Assembly (NCBI GenBank): GCA_913040875.1
Contig: CAJWHX010000225.1
Span: forward strand, 1 to 6,071
Direction: 5' to 3'
Length of the DNA: 6,071 nucleotides
DNA from: an uncultured Pseudomonadota bacterium
Lineage (GTDB): Bacteria; Myxococcota; UBA796
The position numbers and the translations under genes are program-made. This document shows positions 1 to 4,254 of the stretch, in pieces (position 1 is the stretch's first letter; each line of letters opens with the position of its first letter). The notes under the pieces were generated by a model. The model had not been told where the DNA came from. It made no database searches and saw nothing but the letters and a program-made list of their open reading frames with translations.

Positions 1-1
1 G

Positions 2-220
2 AGTGGAAATGTGTGGGAGTGGGTATGGGATTATTACGGAAGATACTCTAGGGATTTGGTCGTAAACCCGACGGGAATCTCCAGTGCTTCCTACCGAGTT
101 CTCCGAGGTGGCTTCTGGGACTCCTATCCGTACGCCCTGCGTTCCGCTGAGCGTATCTACTTCACGCCCCCGTTCCGCAACTTCAACCTCGGGTTCCGTC
201 TCTCAAGGATTTCCCCTTAG
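2..220 (+). CDS. C-terminal end of an FGE-sulfatase-type (formylglycine-generating-enzyme-like, C-type-lectin-fold) protein, 5' truncated
   Basis: The frame is open from the left edge to a TAG at 218-220, giving 72 residues. It begins SGNVWEW, the conserved GNVWEW core of FGE-sulfatase domains. RVLRGG follows at residues 32-37, RSA at 47-49 and the terminal GFR at 64-66, so this is the end of the domain and of the protein. True FGEs oxidise a sulfatase cysteine. Many bacterial members lack that activity and act as ligand-binding C-type-lectin folds, and whether this one keeps the active-site cysteines cannot be seen. The region between RGG and GFR is rich in aromatic and diverse residues encoded almost wholly by NNC codons, the pattern left by diversity-generating retroelements. 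The nearest downstream gene converges on it about 390 bp away. Family assignment is solid; enzymatic versus binding role is open. Confidence 0.88.
   Translation, partial: SGNVWEWVWDYYGRYSRDLVVNPTGISSASYRVLRGGFWDSYPYALRSAERIYFTPPFRNFNLGFRLSRISP
95..199 (+). other. Candidate DGR variable repeat (VR) at the 3' end of the FGE-type gene
   Basis: Between RVLRGG and GFR, 13 positions that are usually Asn-rich or variable in DGR-associated FGE-type proteins (residues 38, 40, 41, 44, 45, 52-54, 58, 60-63) use NNC codons: TTC, GAC, TCC, TAC, GCC, ATC, TAC, TTC, TTC, AAC, TTC, AAC and CTC. Adenine-directed mutagenesis of AAC or ATC template codons would give exactly NNC. The framework codons between them encode the conserved W, P, LRSA, R and GFR. 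The location at the extreme 3' end of a C-type-lectin-fold gene is where VRs sit. No template repeat, Avd or reverse transcriptase is in the window, so the call rests on pattern alone. An ordinary FGE paralogue with C-ending codon bias is the alternative. Confidence 0.5.
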
Positions 221-237
221 ATATTTAACCCCTTATC

Positions 238-270
238 CCCATTCCCTAAGAAAATCTCTAGGGATTTGGG
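238..270. other. Imperfect hairpin 17 nt after the FGE-type stop codon
   Basis: CCCA (238-241) pairs with TGGG (267-270), and TCCCTA (243-248) pairs with TAGGGA (259-264). They are separated by a 1x2 internal loop and closed by a 10-nt apical loop. No T tract follows, so it is not a classic intrinsic terminator. Hairpins or cruciforms just downstream of the VR help target homing in some DGRs, which makes the position notable, but this is inference. The 3' arm is shared with the G-quadruplex motif. Confidence 0.45.
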
Positions 271-286
271 TCGGAACGGGACGGGA
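256..286 (+). repeat. Second, diverged copy of a segment of the FGE-type gene (first copy at 46-76)
   Basis: CTCTAGGGATTTGG occurs exactly at 46-59, inside the FGE-type gene, and again at 256-269, 210 bp downstream. Beyond the exact block, similarity continues without gaps through an ACGGGAA block. The offset is 70 codons, so the frame is kept: the first copy reads SRDLVVNPTG and the second SRDLGRNGTG. The second copy lies beyond the stop codon and is not part of an open gene. It may be a decayed tandem duplicate of the module end or a recombination footprint. Confidence 0.55.
261..285 (+). other. Canonical G-quadruplex motif in the intergenic repeat copy
   Basis: Four GGG tracts at 261-263, 268-270, 278-280 and 283-285 are separated by loops of 4, 7 and 2 nt, fitting the G3N1-7 rule. 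The matching in-gene repeat copy at 46-76 does not keep the four tracts. A C-rich run lies just upstream (213-246), so the quadruplex competes with the duplex hairpin at 238-270. Confidence 0.45.
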
Positions 287-300
287 ACACCCCTGTGTTC
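285..300. other. Perfect 6-bp hairpin with tetraloop
   Basis: GAACAC (285-290) and GTGTTC (295-300) form a perfect stem with a CCCT loop. It follows the G-rich repeat copy and has no T run after it. It could be part of the transcript end of the FGE-type gene, or a DGR-type structural element downstream of the candidate VR. Confidence 0.4.
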
Positions 301-368
301 TAGAACCGAGCAGAACCAAACCAGAGAGCGATTGTGTATGAAAAACCAATCATCAATATTTGGTGTAG

Positions 369-383
369 TGGTCAAGGTGACCA
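369..383. repeat. Short perfect inverted repeat TGGTCA-N3-TGACCA
   Basis: TGGTCA (369-374) and TGACCA (378-383) flank AGG. The left copy of a 9-bp direct repeat TCAAGGTGA (372-380, then 389-397) overlaps it. It looks like a dimeric DNA-binding-protein site, but it lies between convergent genes with no promoter nearby, so any operator role is unsupported. Confidence 0.3.
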
Positions 384-612
384 ATTTCTCAAGGTGATTT
401 GACCGGTGTAATGTTGAGAACCGTTGGCGTCTCATTTGACCGACGTTCTTCATCGTAGCGATCGGTGTTTCGAGTGTCAGGCAGGCAAAACAGGCGGCTA
501 AATCACGATGGTGTGGGATATCGGTACGCAGTCTGACACATACAGAACCGCGATCGCGATGCGGCGAGTGTGTACGGTTCCGGATCGGGAGTCCTGTTCC
601 GAGTGTGGTTGT

Positions 613-1566
613 TTATTCAGAATCTGAATCCAGCTGGGTTTGTATCTGGGTTACCTCTTCGAGGGATAAACCAGTTCCGATGGCCACTTGTTCGATGCTC
701 AGACCCATTTGGAGAAAGTTTCGAGTAGTTTCCAACTTTGCTTCGAGTTGTCCTTTTTCTTTTCCCTTTTCAACACCCAACTCAATGCCTTCTTCTCTAC
801 CTTCCTCTCTTCCTTCCTCTCTTCCTTGCTCAATGCCTTCTCGTTTTCCATCGTTGTGGGCTGTCCACATTTTGGAATACTCTTCAGTTTCGGCATATTG
901 AGCGATGTCGATGATGATTTTCTGTTCGGGAGTGAGCTTTTCGAACTCGGCGAGTGTCATGGCATCAATTATCGCTTTAGTGAACTTGGTGTCTGAGTCT
1001 ATGGACATGGGTTCTTCTCGGGTGTGGAGGTTTCGAATCAGTGTCAGCCAGTGTTCCAGATTTGGATTTTGGCTGAACTCTTCGGTGATATTTGGCAATT
1101 GGATGTAGATAAAGTTCAATTTATCATAAAAAGGTTGGTCTGGATTTTGGTCGGACTGTAGCTTGACCGTATGGACCAAACTTCGGTCATTCGGAAAGAG
1201 TCGAAAGTTCATCAGGGAGATGACATAGACTCTGGGAAGTTCATAGTTCCACTTCCCCTTTTGAGATTGTCGTTGGATGACGTGACTGCCGTAGAGTATT
1301 GTTCTATCGACGTAATGTTCTTGCCTTACCTGTTGCATTTCAACGATGACAAAAGAACCGTCGTGCAATCGGCAAAATACGTCGAAAATCGAAGTCCGGT
1401 CATCGACATAGTCTGCAAATTGAGTGGTATCAATGAACTCAATCGATTCAATCGACAGTTCGGGTAGAATGGACTCAATAAAGCTGATGAGGATGTGTGG
1501 ATAATCGGGATTGGCAAAGACTCTTTTGAATCCAAAGTCGGACATTAGAGATATGTATTTCGGCAT
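613..1566 (-). CDS. Rpn-like / PD-(D/E)XK nuclease family (transposase-type, PDDEXK_2) protein
   Basis: The protein has 317 residues. The N-terminal SDFGFKRVF (residues 9-17) is the signature opening of the PDDEXK_2/Rpn group. The nuclease core follows: Asp62 in IFDVFCR, then VIVEMQ at 73-78 with Glu76 and Gln78 as the E-x-Q variant of the (D/E)xK motif, and RTILYG at 88-93. Rpn proteins are DNA endonucleases linked to RecA-independent recombination or phage defence, although many are uncharacterised. A charged Gly-Arg-Glu repeat (EGREEGREEG, about 251-260) leads to a small helical C-terminal domain with MGLSIEQVAIGTGLS (287-301). Such repeat-rich, length-variable tails are common in this family. 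The ATG at 1566 has GGAG 10 nt upstream, and the gene stands alone behind its own predicted promoter. No inverted repeats mark it as part of an intact insertion sequence. Confidence 0.88.
   Translation of the reverse strand: MPKYISLMSDFGFKRVFANPDYPHILISFIESILPELSIESIEFIDTTQFADYVDDRTSIFDVFCRLHDGSFVIVEMQQVRQEHYVDRTILYGSHVIQRQSQKGKWNYELPRVYVISLMNFRLFPNDRSLVHTVKLQSDQNPDQPFYDKLNFIYIQLPNITEEFSQNPNLEHWLTLIRNLHTREEPMSIDSDTKFTKAIIDAMTLAEFEKLTPEQKIIIDIAQYAETEEYSKMWTAHNDGKREGIEQGREEGREEGREEGIELGVEKGKEKGQLEAKLETTRNFLQMGLSIEQVAIGTGLSLEEVTQIQTQLDSDSE
790..825 (-). repeat. 12-nt in-frame tandem repeat encoding G-R-E-E in the nuclease gene
   Basis: TTCCTCTCTTCC occurs perfectly at 802-813 and 814-825, with a third copy differing at two positions at 790-801. 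On the coding strand each unit encodes Gly-Arg-Glu-Glu. The tract is pure purine on the coding strand over the two perfect units. Being a multiple of three, unit gain or loss would change linker length without a frameshift. Confidence 0.85.
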
Positions 1567-1638
1567 CGGTAAATGGCTCCGTGTTGGGTGTTGAGCCAGT
1601 CACAGAGCAGGATTCATGCCAATCAACTATCTTTCGGT

Positions 1639-1667
1639 AAAATAGACCAGATAGGGTAAATGTTCAA
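1639..1667 (-). promoter_or_regulatory. Predicted promoter for the Rpn-like nuclease gene
   Basis: On the minus strand, TTGAAC (1662-1667) and TATTTT (1639-1644) are separated by 17 nt. Each matches the sigma-70 consensus at 4 of 6 positions. Transcription would start near 1632, leaving a leader of about 65 nt before the ATG at 1566. Ideal spacing and an A+T-rich setting support it, but the hexamers are weak. Confidence 0.35.
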
Positions 1668-1682
1668 TAAATCGAGCAAACG

Positions 1683-1731
1683 TTCGTCAATTTATTCGTC
1701 AGGTTTCGTCAGGTTTCGTCAATATTGGTCA
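1683..1731. repeat. Array of five helically phased TTSGTCA motifs upstream of the nuclease promoter
   Basis: TTCGTCA occurs at 1683-1689, 1695-1701, 1705-1711 and 1715-1721, and TTGGTCA at 1725-1731. Start-to-start spacing is 12, 10, 10 and 10 bp, close to one helical turn, so the motifs would lie roughly on one face. Two full 10-bp units, AGGTTTCGTC, are identical (1701-1720). The array begins 15 bp upstream of the predicted -35 box of the nuclease gene. This fits a cooperative regulator-binding site; an iteron-like role is less likely. Confidence 0.55.
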
Positions 1732-1913
1732 AATCTATTCACCAACCGCAACAATCATTCAAGTATTCAACCATTTACACCATCAACGGTCAACCAATCC
1801 ACTTTCGACACCATCAAACAACCCATCCGAAACAAAAAGTGTACTGCTACTAAACCTGTCGGGGTGATAGTGTCAGTTGGGTTCAAAGGAGATCGGAATT
1901 TCAACCGAACGAA

Positions 1914-1925
1914 GTGTACGTACAC
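1914..1925. repeat. Perfect 12-bp palindrome GTGTACGTACAC
   Basis: A perfect self-complementary dodecamer lies about 45 bp beyond the stop codon of the membrane-protein gene and 350 bp upstream of the nuclease start. It could be a dimeric regulator site or chance. No T tract adjoins it, so it is not a terminator. Confidence 0.4.
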
Positions 1926-1968
1926 GAGTGAGATTGGAAGCCGATAACCGAAGAAACCAGCGACAATA

Positions 1969-2859
1969 TCATCCCCTTGGTACACTCCTGAGGGGCACCC
2001 AATACTTCCCACCGGCCACCAAAATCGCTTCATCCAAGACGGGTACTTCCATGTTGGCGAAGAGGACACAGGAGACGGAGGCTTTGGCGTTGTAATTGTT
2101 GTGGCGCTCAGGATAGTCGAGGCGGACATTCATGCCGTGCGGGATGGTGGTCCAGCCGTTCAGGACTTCAGGGGGAGTGGCACCGGCGTACCAGTATCCG
2201 ATGATGTCACCAGATCCTTCGATGTTACAGCGTTTGGGTGTGATGAGTCCCTGACTCTGAGATACGGGCTGCTCGTACTCACCATCTTCGTAGACGGGAG
2301 CTGGAATGGCACTGAGGGTTGCAGTGGTCTCTTCCAGTGCACGTGCGGTGGAGCCCATCTTTTCTTCTGGACCGGCATCCGGTAGAAGGACGGGTTCTGG
2401 AGAGGTTGTGGTGATGGTTTCCAGCTCTTTGGCGTAGGTAGCGTGTTCGAAGCGCTTCATCGCCGCTAGATCAGCTTGTGTTTCCTCGGCACGGGCAAAG
2501 GCGTTGGTGTTCGGTGATTCTTGCGGAAAGGCTAGGGTCGCAAGGATGCCGAGACTGACCACAGAAGCGACGGTGGCAAACCAACCAACGGGTGTGGGTG
2601 GGCATAGAATCTCAACGATTTCGCAGAGGTTGCTGTCATCTGGGCGCATTTCCACAGCGGTTTTGAGAACGCGTGTCAGATCCTTGGGACGTTGCTGCAG
2701 CTGTTCGAAGATGGTTTCCCAGGTCGTTTCAAGGGCGACCAATTTGGAAACGCGAGCTTCTTTGAGGAGAAATTCTTTGGAGAGACCGAGGGGGAAGCGT
2801 TTGCTGAATGCCATCCACAATGCCTCTTTATCTGTTGGGGAGAGTTCAGAATAAAGCAT
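1969..2859 (-). CDS. One-pass membrane protein with N-terminal EAD-like helical domain and conserved C-terminal domain
   Basis: The protein has 296 residues from the ATG at 2859, chosen because GGTGA sits 5 nt upstream. In-frame ATG (2871) and TTG (2889) starts exist without a ribosome site. Residues 4-85 form a predicted helical domain: LSPTDKEALWMAF, then TWETIFEQLQQRPKDLTRVL, then MRPDDSNL. The pattern of W-x2-hF-x-L, a short turn, L-x2-hL-x2-A, and P-x-[DN]-x2-L resembles prokaryotic effector-associated (death-like adaptor) domains. One transmembrane helix spans about 89-110, followed by a Glu/Ala/Pro-rich linker. A compact C-terminal domain (about 211-290) starts at Cys211 and carries GYWYAGA, HNNYNAKASVSC and GGKYWVPL; its family is not recognised. 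The domain order suggests a cytoplasmic adaptor domain and an extracytoplasmic sensor domain, which is inference. The gene follows the signal-peptidase-like gene at a 26-nt gap. Confidence 0.75.
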   Translation of the reverse strand: MLYSELSPTDKEALWMAFSKRFPLGLSKEFLLKEARVSKLVALETTWETIFEQLQQRPKDLTRVLKTAVEMRPDDSNLCEIVEILCPPTPVGWFATVASVVSLGILATLAFPQESPNTNAFARAEETQADLAAMKRFEHATYAKELETITTTSPEPVLLPDAGPEEKMGSTARALEETTATLSAIPAPVYEDGEYEQPVSQSQGLITPKRCNIEGSGDIIGYWYAGATPPEVLNGWTTIPHGMNVRLDYPERHNNYNAKASVSCVLFANMEVPVLDEAILVAGGKYWVPLRSVPRG

Positions 2860-2864
2860 GAGAA

Positions 2865-2869
2865 TCACC
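2865..2869 (-). promoter_or_regulatory. Shine-Dalgarno site deciding the membrane-protein start
   Basis: GGTGA on the minus strand lies 5 nt before the ATG at 2859. The two upstream in-frame start candidates (ATG 2871, TTG 2889) have no comparable site. The TTG overlaps the upstream stop codon as TTGA, so a coupled TTG start cannot be fully excluded. Confidence 0.5.
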
Positions 2870-2885
2870 ATTAAGTGTTTACATG

Positions 2886-3500
2886 TCAATAGTATAACAC
2901 GAAACTGCTTTTATTCAGAGCGACGTTACAAAAAGGACACATTCCGAAGGATATTTTTCCTTCAATACTAGACATCGGCAGTGGACCCCACCATCTTGAA
3001 TCCACACATTTGTATCGGTTGTCACAGGATAGATAGACGTATCCAGTCGGGATGATTTCCTTTGAACTCTTCCAGTTGGAATTGGAATTAGATTGTATGA
3101 TTTCCCAAGATAAAGCATCATTTTCATCTTGAGAAGGGTAAAAAGTCTCCTTCCAAACTCTAGAATCGGCACTCCACTCTCTCATATCCAGAGCCGATAT
3201 TCGGCGACCGTTTAAGACAAAACCATCGTTGAGGTATTGAATGGAATCTCCCTCTGTTGCAAGGATGCGCATCGGACGATGAGTTACCTTATCGATTGGG
3301 TCTCGAACCCAAACGACATCGCCTTTATTGTACACATCTTGCGTCGTCGACCATGTCCAAGACCATTTGGGTATCGTAGGTGCCATTTCGCTGCTGTGTG
3401 TACAGTCGCCAAGCGCGAATATAAGTAAACTACACAACAGTCCGATTGCACTCTTGGGATTCGTTGATACAGTGGTGAGTATGTGCGAAAAGATAGACAT
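2886..3500 (-). CDS. Signal peptidase I-like (S26) protein with both catalytic positions replaced; predicted inactive
   Basis: The protein has 204 residues. One N-terminal membrane helix (about 18-31) is followed by S26 landmarks in order. The SMxPT box reads EMAPT (38-42). GDVVWV (60-65) and then MRILATEGD (77-85) match the KRxxGxxGD box at identical spacing. CDNRYKCVDSRWWG (159-172) matches GDNRxxSxDSRxWG and ends in PLPMSSIEGK. The nucleophilic Ser is therefore Glu38, the general-base Lys is Met77, and the supporting Ser of the last box is Cys165. Active signal peptidase I uses a Ser-Lys dyad at the membrane surface, so proteolysis is unlikely. A CPFC pair (188-191) with Cys159 and Cys165 could bind metal or form disulfides. 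The ATG at 3500 is preferred; a GTG two codons earlier is possible. It lies directly upstream of the membrane-protein gene, 19 bp from the divergent amidohydrolase start. Confidence 0.85.
   Translation of the reverse strand: MSIFSHILTTVSTNPKSAIGLLCSLLIFALGDCTHSSEMAPTIPKWSWTWSTTQDVYNKGDVVWVRDPIDKVTHRPMRILATEGDSIQYLNDGFVLNGRRISALDMREWSADSRVWKETFYPSQDENDALSWEIIQSNSNSNWKSSKEIIPTGYVYLSCDNRYKCVDSRWWGPLPMSSIEGKISFGMCPFCNVALNKSSFVLYY
2891..2899 (-). promoter_or_regulatory. Extended -10 promoter element before the membrane-protein gene
   Basis: The minus strand reads TGT-TATACT, a TGn-extended -10 with 5 of 6 consensus bases. The -35 region is poor. It overlaps the last codons of the signal-peptidase-like gene and would start transcription about 25 nt before the ATG at 2859. 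The downstream gene may therefore be expressed both from the operon and on its own. Confidence 0.3.
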
Positions 3501-3508
3501 CTGCACTC

Positions 3509-3512
3509 AGGA
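3509..3512 (+). promoter_or_regulatory. Shine-Dalgarno site of the amidohydrolase gene
   Basis: AGGA lies 7 nt before the ATG at 3520. The reading frame stays open to 3328, but that extension is antisense to the signal-peptidase-like gene and resembles no domain. This site and the nitrilase opening MKLSAIQ fix the start. Confidence 0.65.
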
Positions 3513-3519
3513 TAACACA

Positions 3520-4251
3520 ATGAAATTGTCTGCCATTCAATATAAACCTCCCAAGGCGCAAACCCAAGTTGCGAGGGGTGAATTGCTCCAGTTAGTGGAA
3601 CAGTCCGCAAAACAAGGGGCTGATATAATCGTCTGTCCCGAGATGGCGGTGAGTGGGTACGTCTTTGAGTCCAAAGAGCACATTCGTCCGCACTGTGAGC
3701 GCGCAGATGGTCCAACAGCCAGAGAACTTGCCAAGATAGCCAAGGCTTATCGGTCGTGGATTGTGTGTGGTATTGCAGAAGAGGCGCCAGATGGTACATT
3801 GTACAACTCTGCGGTGGTGCTATCATCGACAGGGAATTTGGTGGCTTGTTACCGAAAGATATTACTTTATGAACTGGATGAAACGTGGTGTACGCCCGGT
3901 ACAGAGCGGATGCTGATTCAAACTGAGTTTGGCTCTCTTGCACCAGCGATATGCATGGATCTCAATGACAATGAACTCATCTACTGGATGTGGCGTGCTA
4001 GACCTGATATTCTGGCCTTCTGCACCAATTGGCTGAATCAAGACTCGCCGATTGATTCCTATTGGAAGTGGCGTACACCTCACTGGAACGGTTGGTTTGT
4101 TGGCGCCAATCGATGGGGCGTCGACGTGAGTACCCCTTTTCGAGGGGAATCAGCCATCATTGCTCCGAATAAAGAGACGGTGGCTCAGGCACAGATTGAG
4201 GGTGATGCGATTTTGATGTGGGATACCGAAAACACTTCGGAATCGACCTGA
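3520..4251 (+). CDS. Carbon-nitrogen hydrolase (nitrilase superfamily amidase)
   Basis: The protein has 243 residues and all three catalytic landmarks: Glu41 in CPEMAVSGY, Lys113 in YRKILLY, and the nucleophile Cys145 in PAICMDLNDNE. The fold opens with MKLSAIQ and the typical ADIIVCPE strand. NRWG (197-200) and GESAIIAP (209-216) match late core strands. The superfamily hydrolyses non-peptide C-N bonds of amides, carbamoyl compounds or omega-amidated acids in the cytosol, through a thioester on Cys. The ICMDLNDNE variant differs from the common ICYDxxFPE, and the protein is slightly short at its C-terminus, so the substrate cannot be named. It is transcribed divergently from the signal-peptidase-like gene and ends against the convergent lipoprotein gene with no gap. 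It is probably a single-gene unit, active by motif. Confidence 0.92.
   Translation: MKLSAIQYKPPKAQTQVARGELLQLVEQSAKQGADIIVCPEMAVSGYVFESKEHIRPHCERADGPTARELAKIAKAYRSWIVCGIAEEAPDGTLYNSAVVLSSTGNLVACYRKILLYELDETWCTPGTERMLIQTEFGSLAPAICMDLNDNELIYWMWRARPDILAFCTNWLNQDSPIDSYWKWRTPHWNGWFVGANRWGVDVSTPFRGESAIIAPNKETVAQAQIEGDAILMWDTENTSEST
3539..3567 (-). promoter_or_regulatory. Predicted promoter for the signal-peptidase-like gene, inside the opposite gene
   Basis: On the minus strand, TTGGGT (3562-3567) and TATATT (3539-3544; 5 of 6 to consensus) are spaced 17 nt apart. Transcription would begin near 3532, about 32 nt before the ATG at 3500. The elements lie within codons 7-16 of the amidohydrolase gene, as needed when divergent starts are only 19 bp apart. 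Confidence 0.4.
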
Positions 4252-4254
4252 TCA
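4249..4254. other. Palindrome TGATCA forming the stop codons of two convergent genes
   Basis: TGA at 4249-4251 ends the plus-strand amidohydrolase, and the reverse complement of 4252-4254 is the TGA ending the minus-strand lipoprotein gene. The genes abut with zero intergenic bases. Terminators, if any, must lie inside the opposite gene, so the transcripts should overlap. Confidence 0.9.

Larger units (their letters stand above)
221..612. other. Gene-free stretch between convergent FGE-type and nuclease genes
   Basis: No convincing gene is present. A 78-codon minus-strand frame (217-453) lacks a ribosome site and resembles nothing known. The left part holds C-rich tracts, hairpins, a G-quadruplex motif and a partial repeat of the upstream gene, described separately. 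The right part has a perfect 10-bp palindrome CGCGATCGCG at 549-558, an inverted repeat GAACCG/CGGTTC (545-550, 575-580), a 7-bp inverted repeat GTGTCAG/CTGACAC (474-480, 533-539) and a direct repeat GTTYCGAGTGT (467-477, 596-606). No T-tract-terminated hairpin is obvious for either gene. Confidence 0.6.
1567..1968. other. A+T-rich gene-free stretch upstream of the nuclease gene
   Basis: No credible gene is present. A 95-codon plus-strand frame (1660-1947) is Ser/Thr/Asn-rich, has no ribosome site and resembles no family. The stretch contains the predicted nuclease promoter, the TTSGTCA array and a 12-bp palindrome, listed separately. It also contains the 3' flank of the membrane-protein gene, where I see no clear terminator. 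An AAAGGAG at 1885-1891 looks like a plus-strand ribosome site but has no start codon at a suitable distance. Confidence 0.55.

Noticed and set aside
217..453. 78-codon minus-strand frame after the FGE-type gene
   Set aside because: No ribosome site, no recognisable domain, and it overlaps the repeat and hairpins.
549..558. CGCGATCGCG palindrome containing the cyanobacterial HIP1 octamer GCGATCGC
   Set aside because: A single occurrence in 6 kb is not evidence of a cyanobacterial genome, where it would be frequent.
605..996. Ser/Phe-rich plus-strand frames opposite the nuclease gene
   Set aside because: They are antisense shadows of the GREE repeat and helical tail of the nuclease.
613..1566. 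Complete insertion sequence around the nuclease gene
   Set aside because: No terminal inverted repeats or target-site duplications are visible in the flanks, and this family is often annotated transposase without being mobile.
1683..1731. CRISPR array
   Set aside because: Units are 7-10 bp with 10-bp period, with no spacers, no long repeats and no cas genes.
1660..1947. 95-codon plus-strand frame in the A+T-rich gap
   Set aside because: Low-complexity composition, no ribosome site, no family resemblance; the repeat array lies inside it.
2881..2889. TTGACA-like hexamer (2884-2889, minus strand) as a -35 box for the membrane-protein gene
   Set aside because: A 17-nt spacing leads to GATTCT, a poor -10 lying next to the start codon; the TGTTATACT element is a better candidate.
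3328..3519. 64-codon N-terminal extension of the amidohydrolase
   Set aside because: It is antisense to the signal-peptidase-like gene, and the nitrilase fold and AGGA site clearly start at 3520.
3284..3943. Long minus-strand frame of 219 codons
   Set aside because: It shadows the amidohydrolase and signal-peptidase-like genes in another frame and shows no domain.
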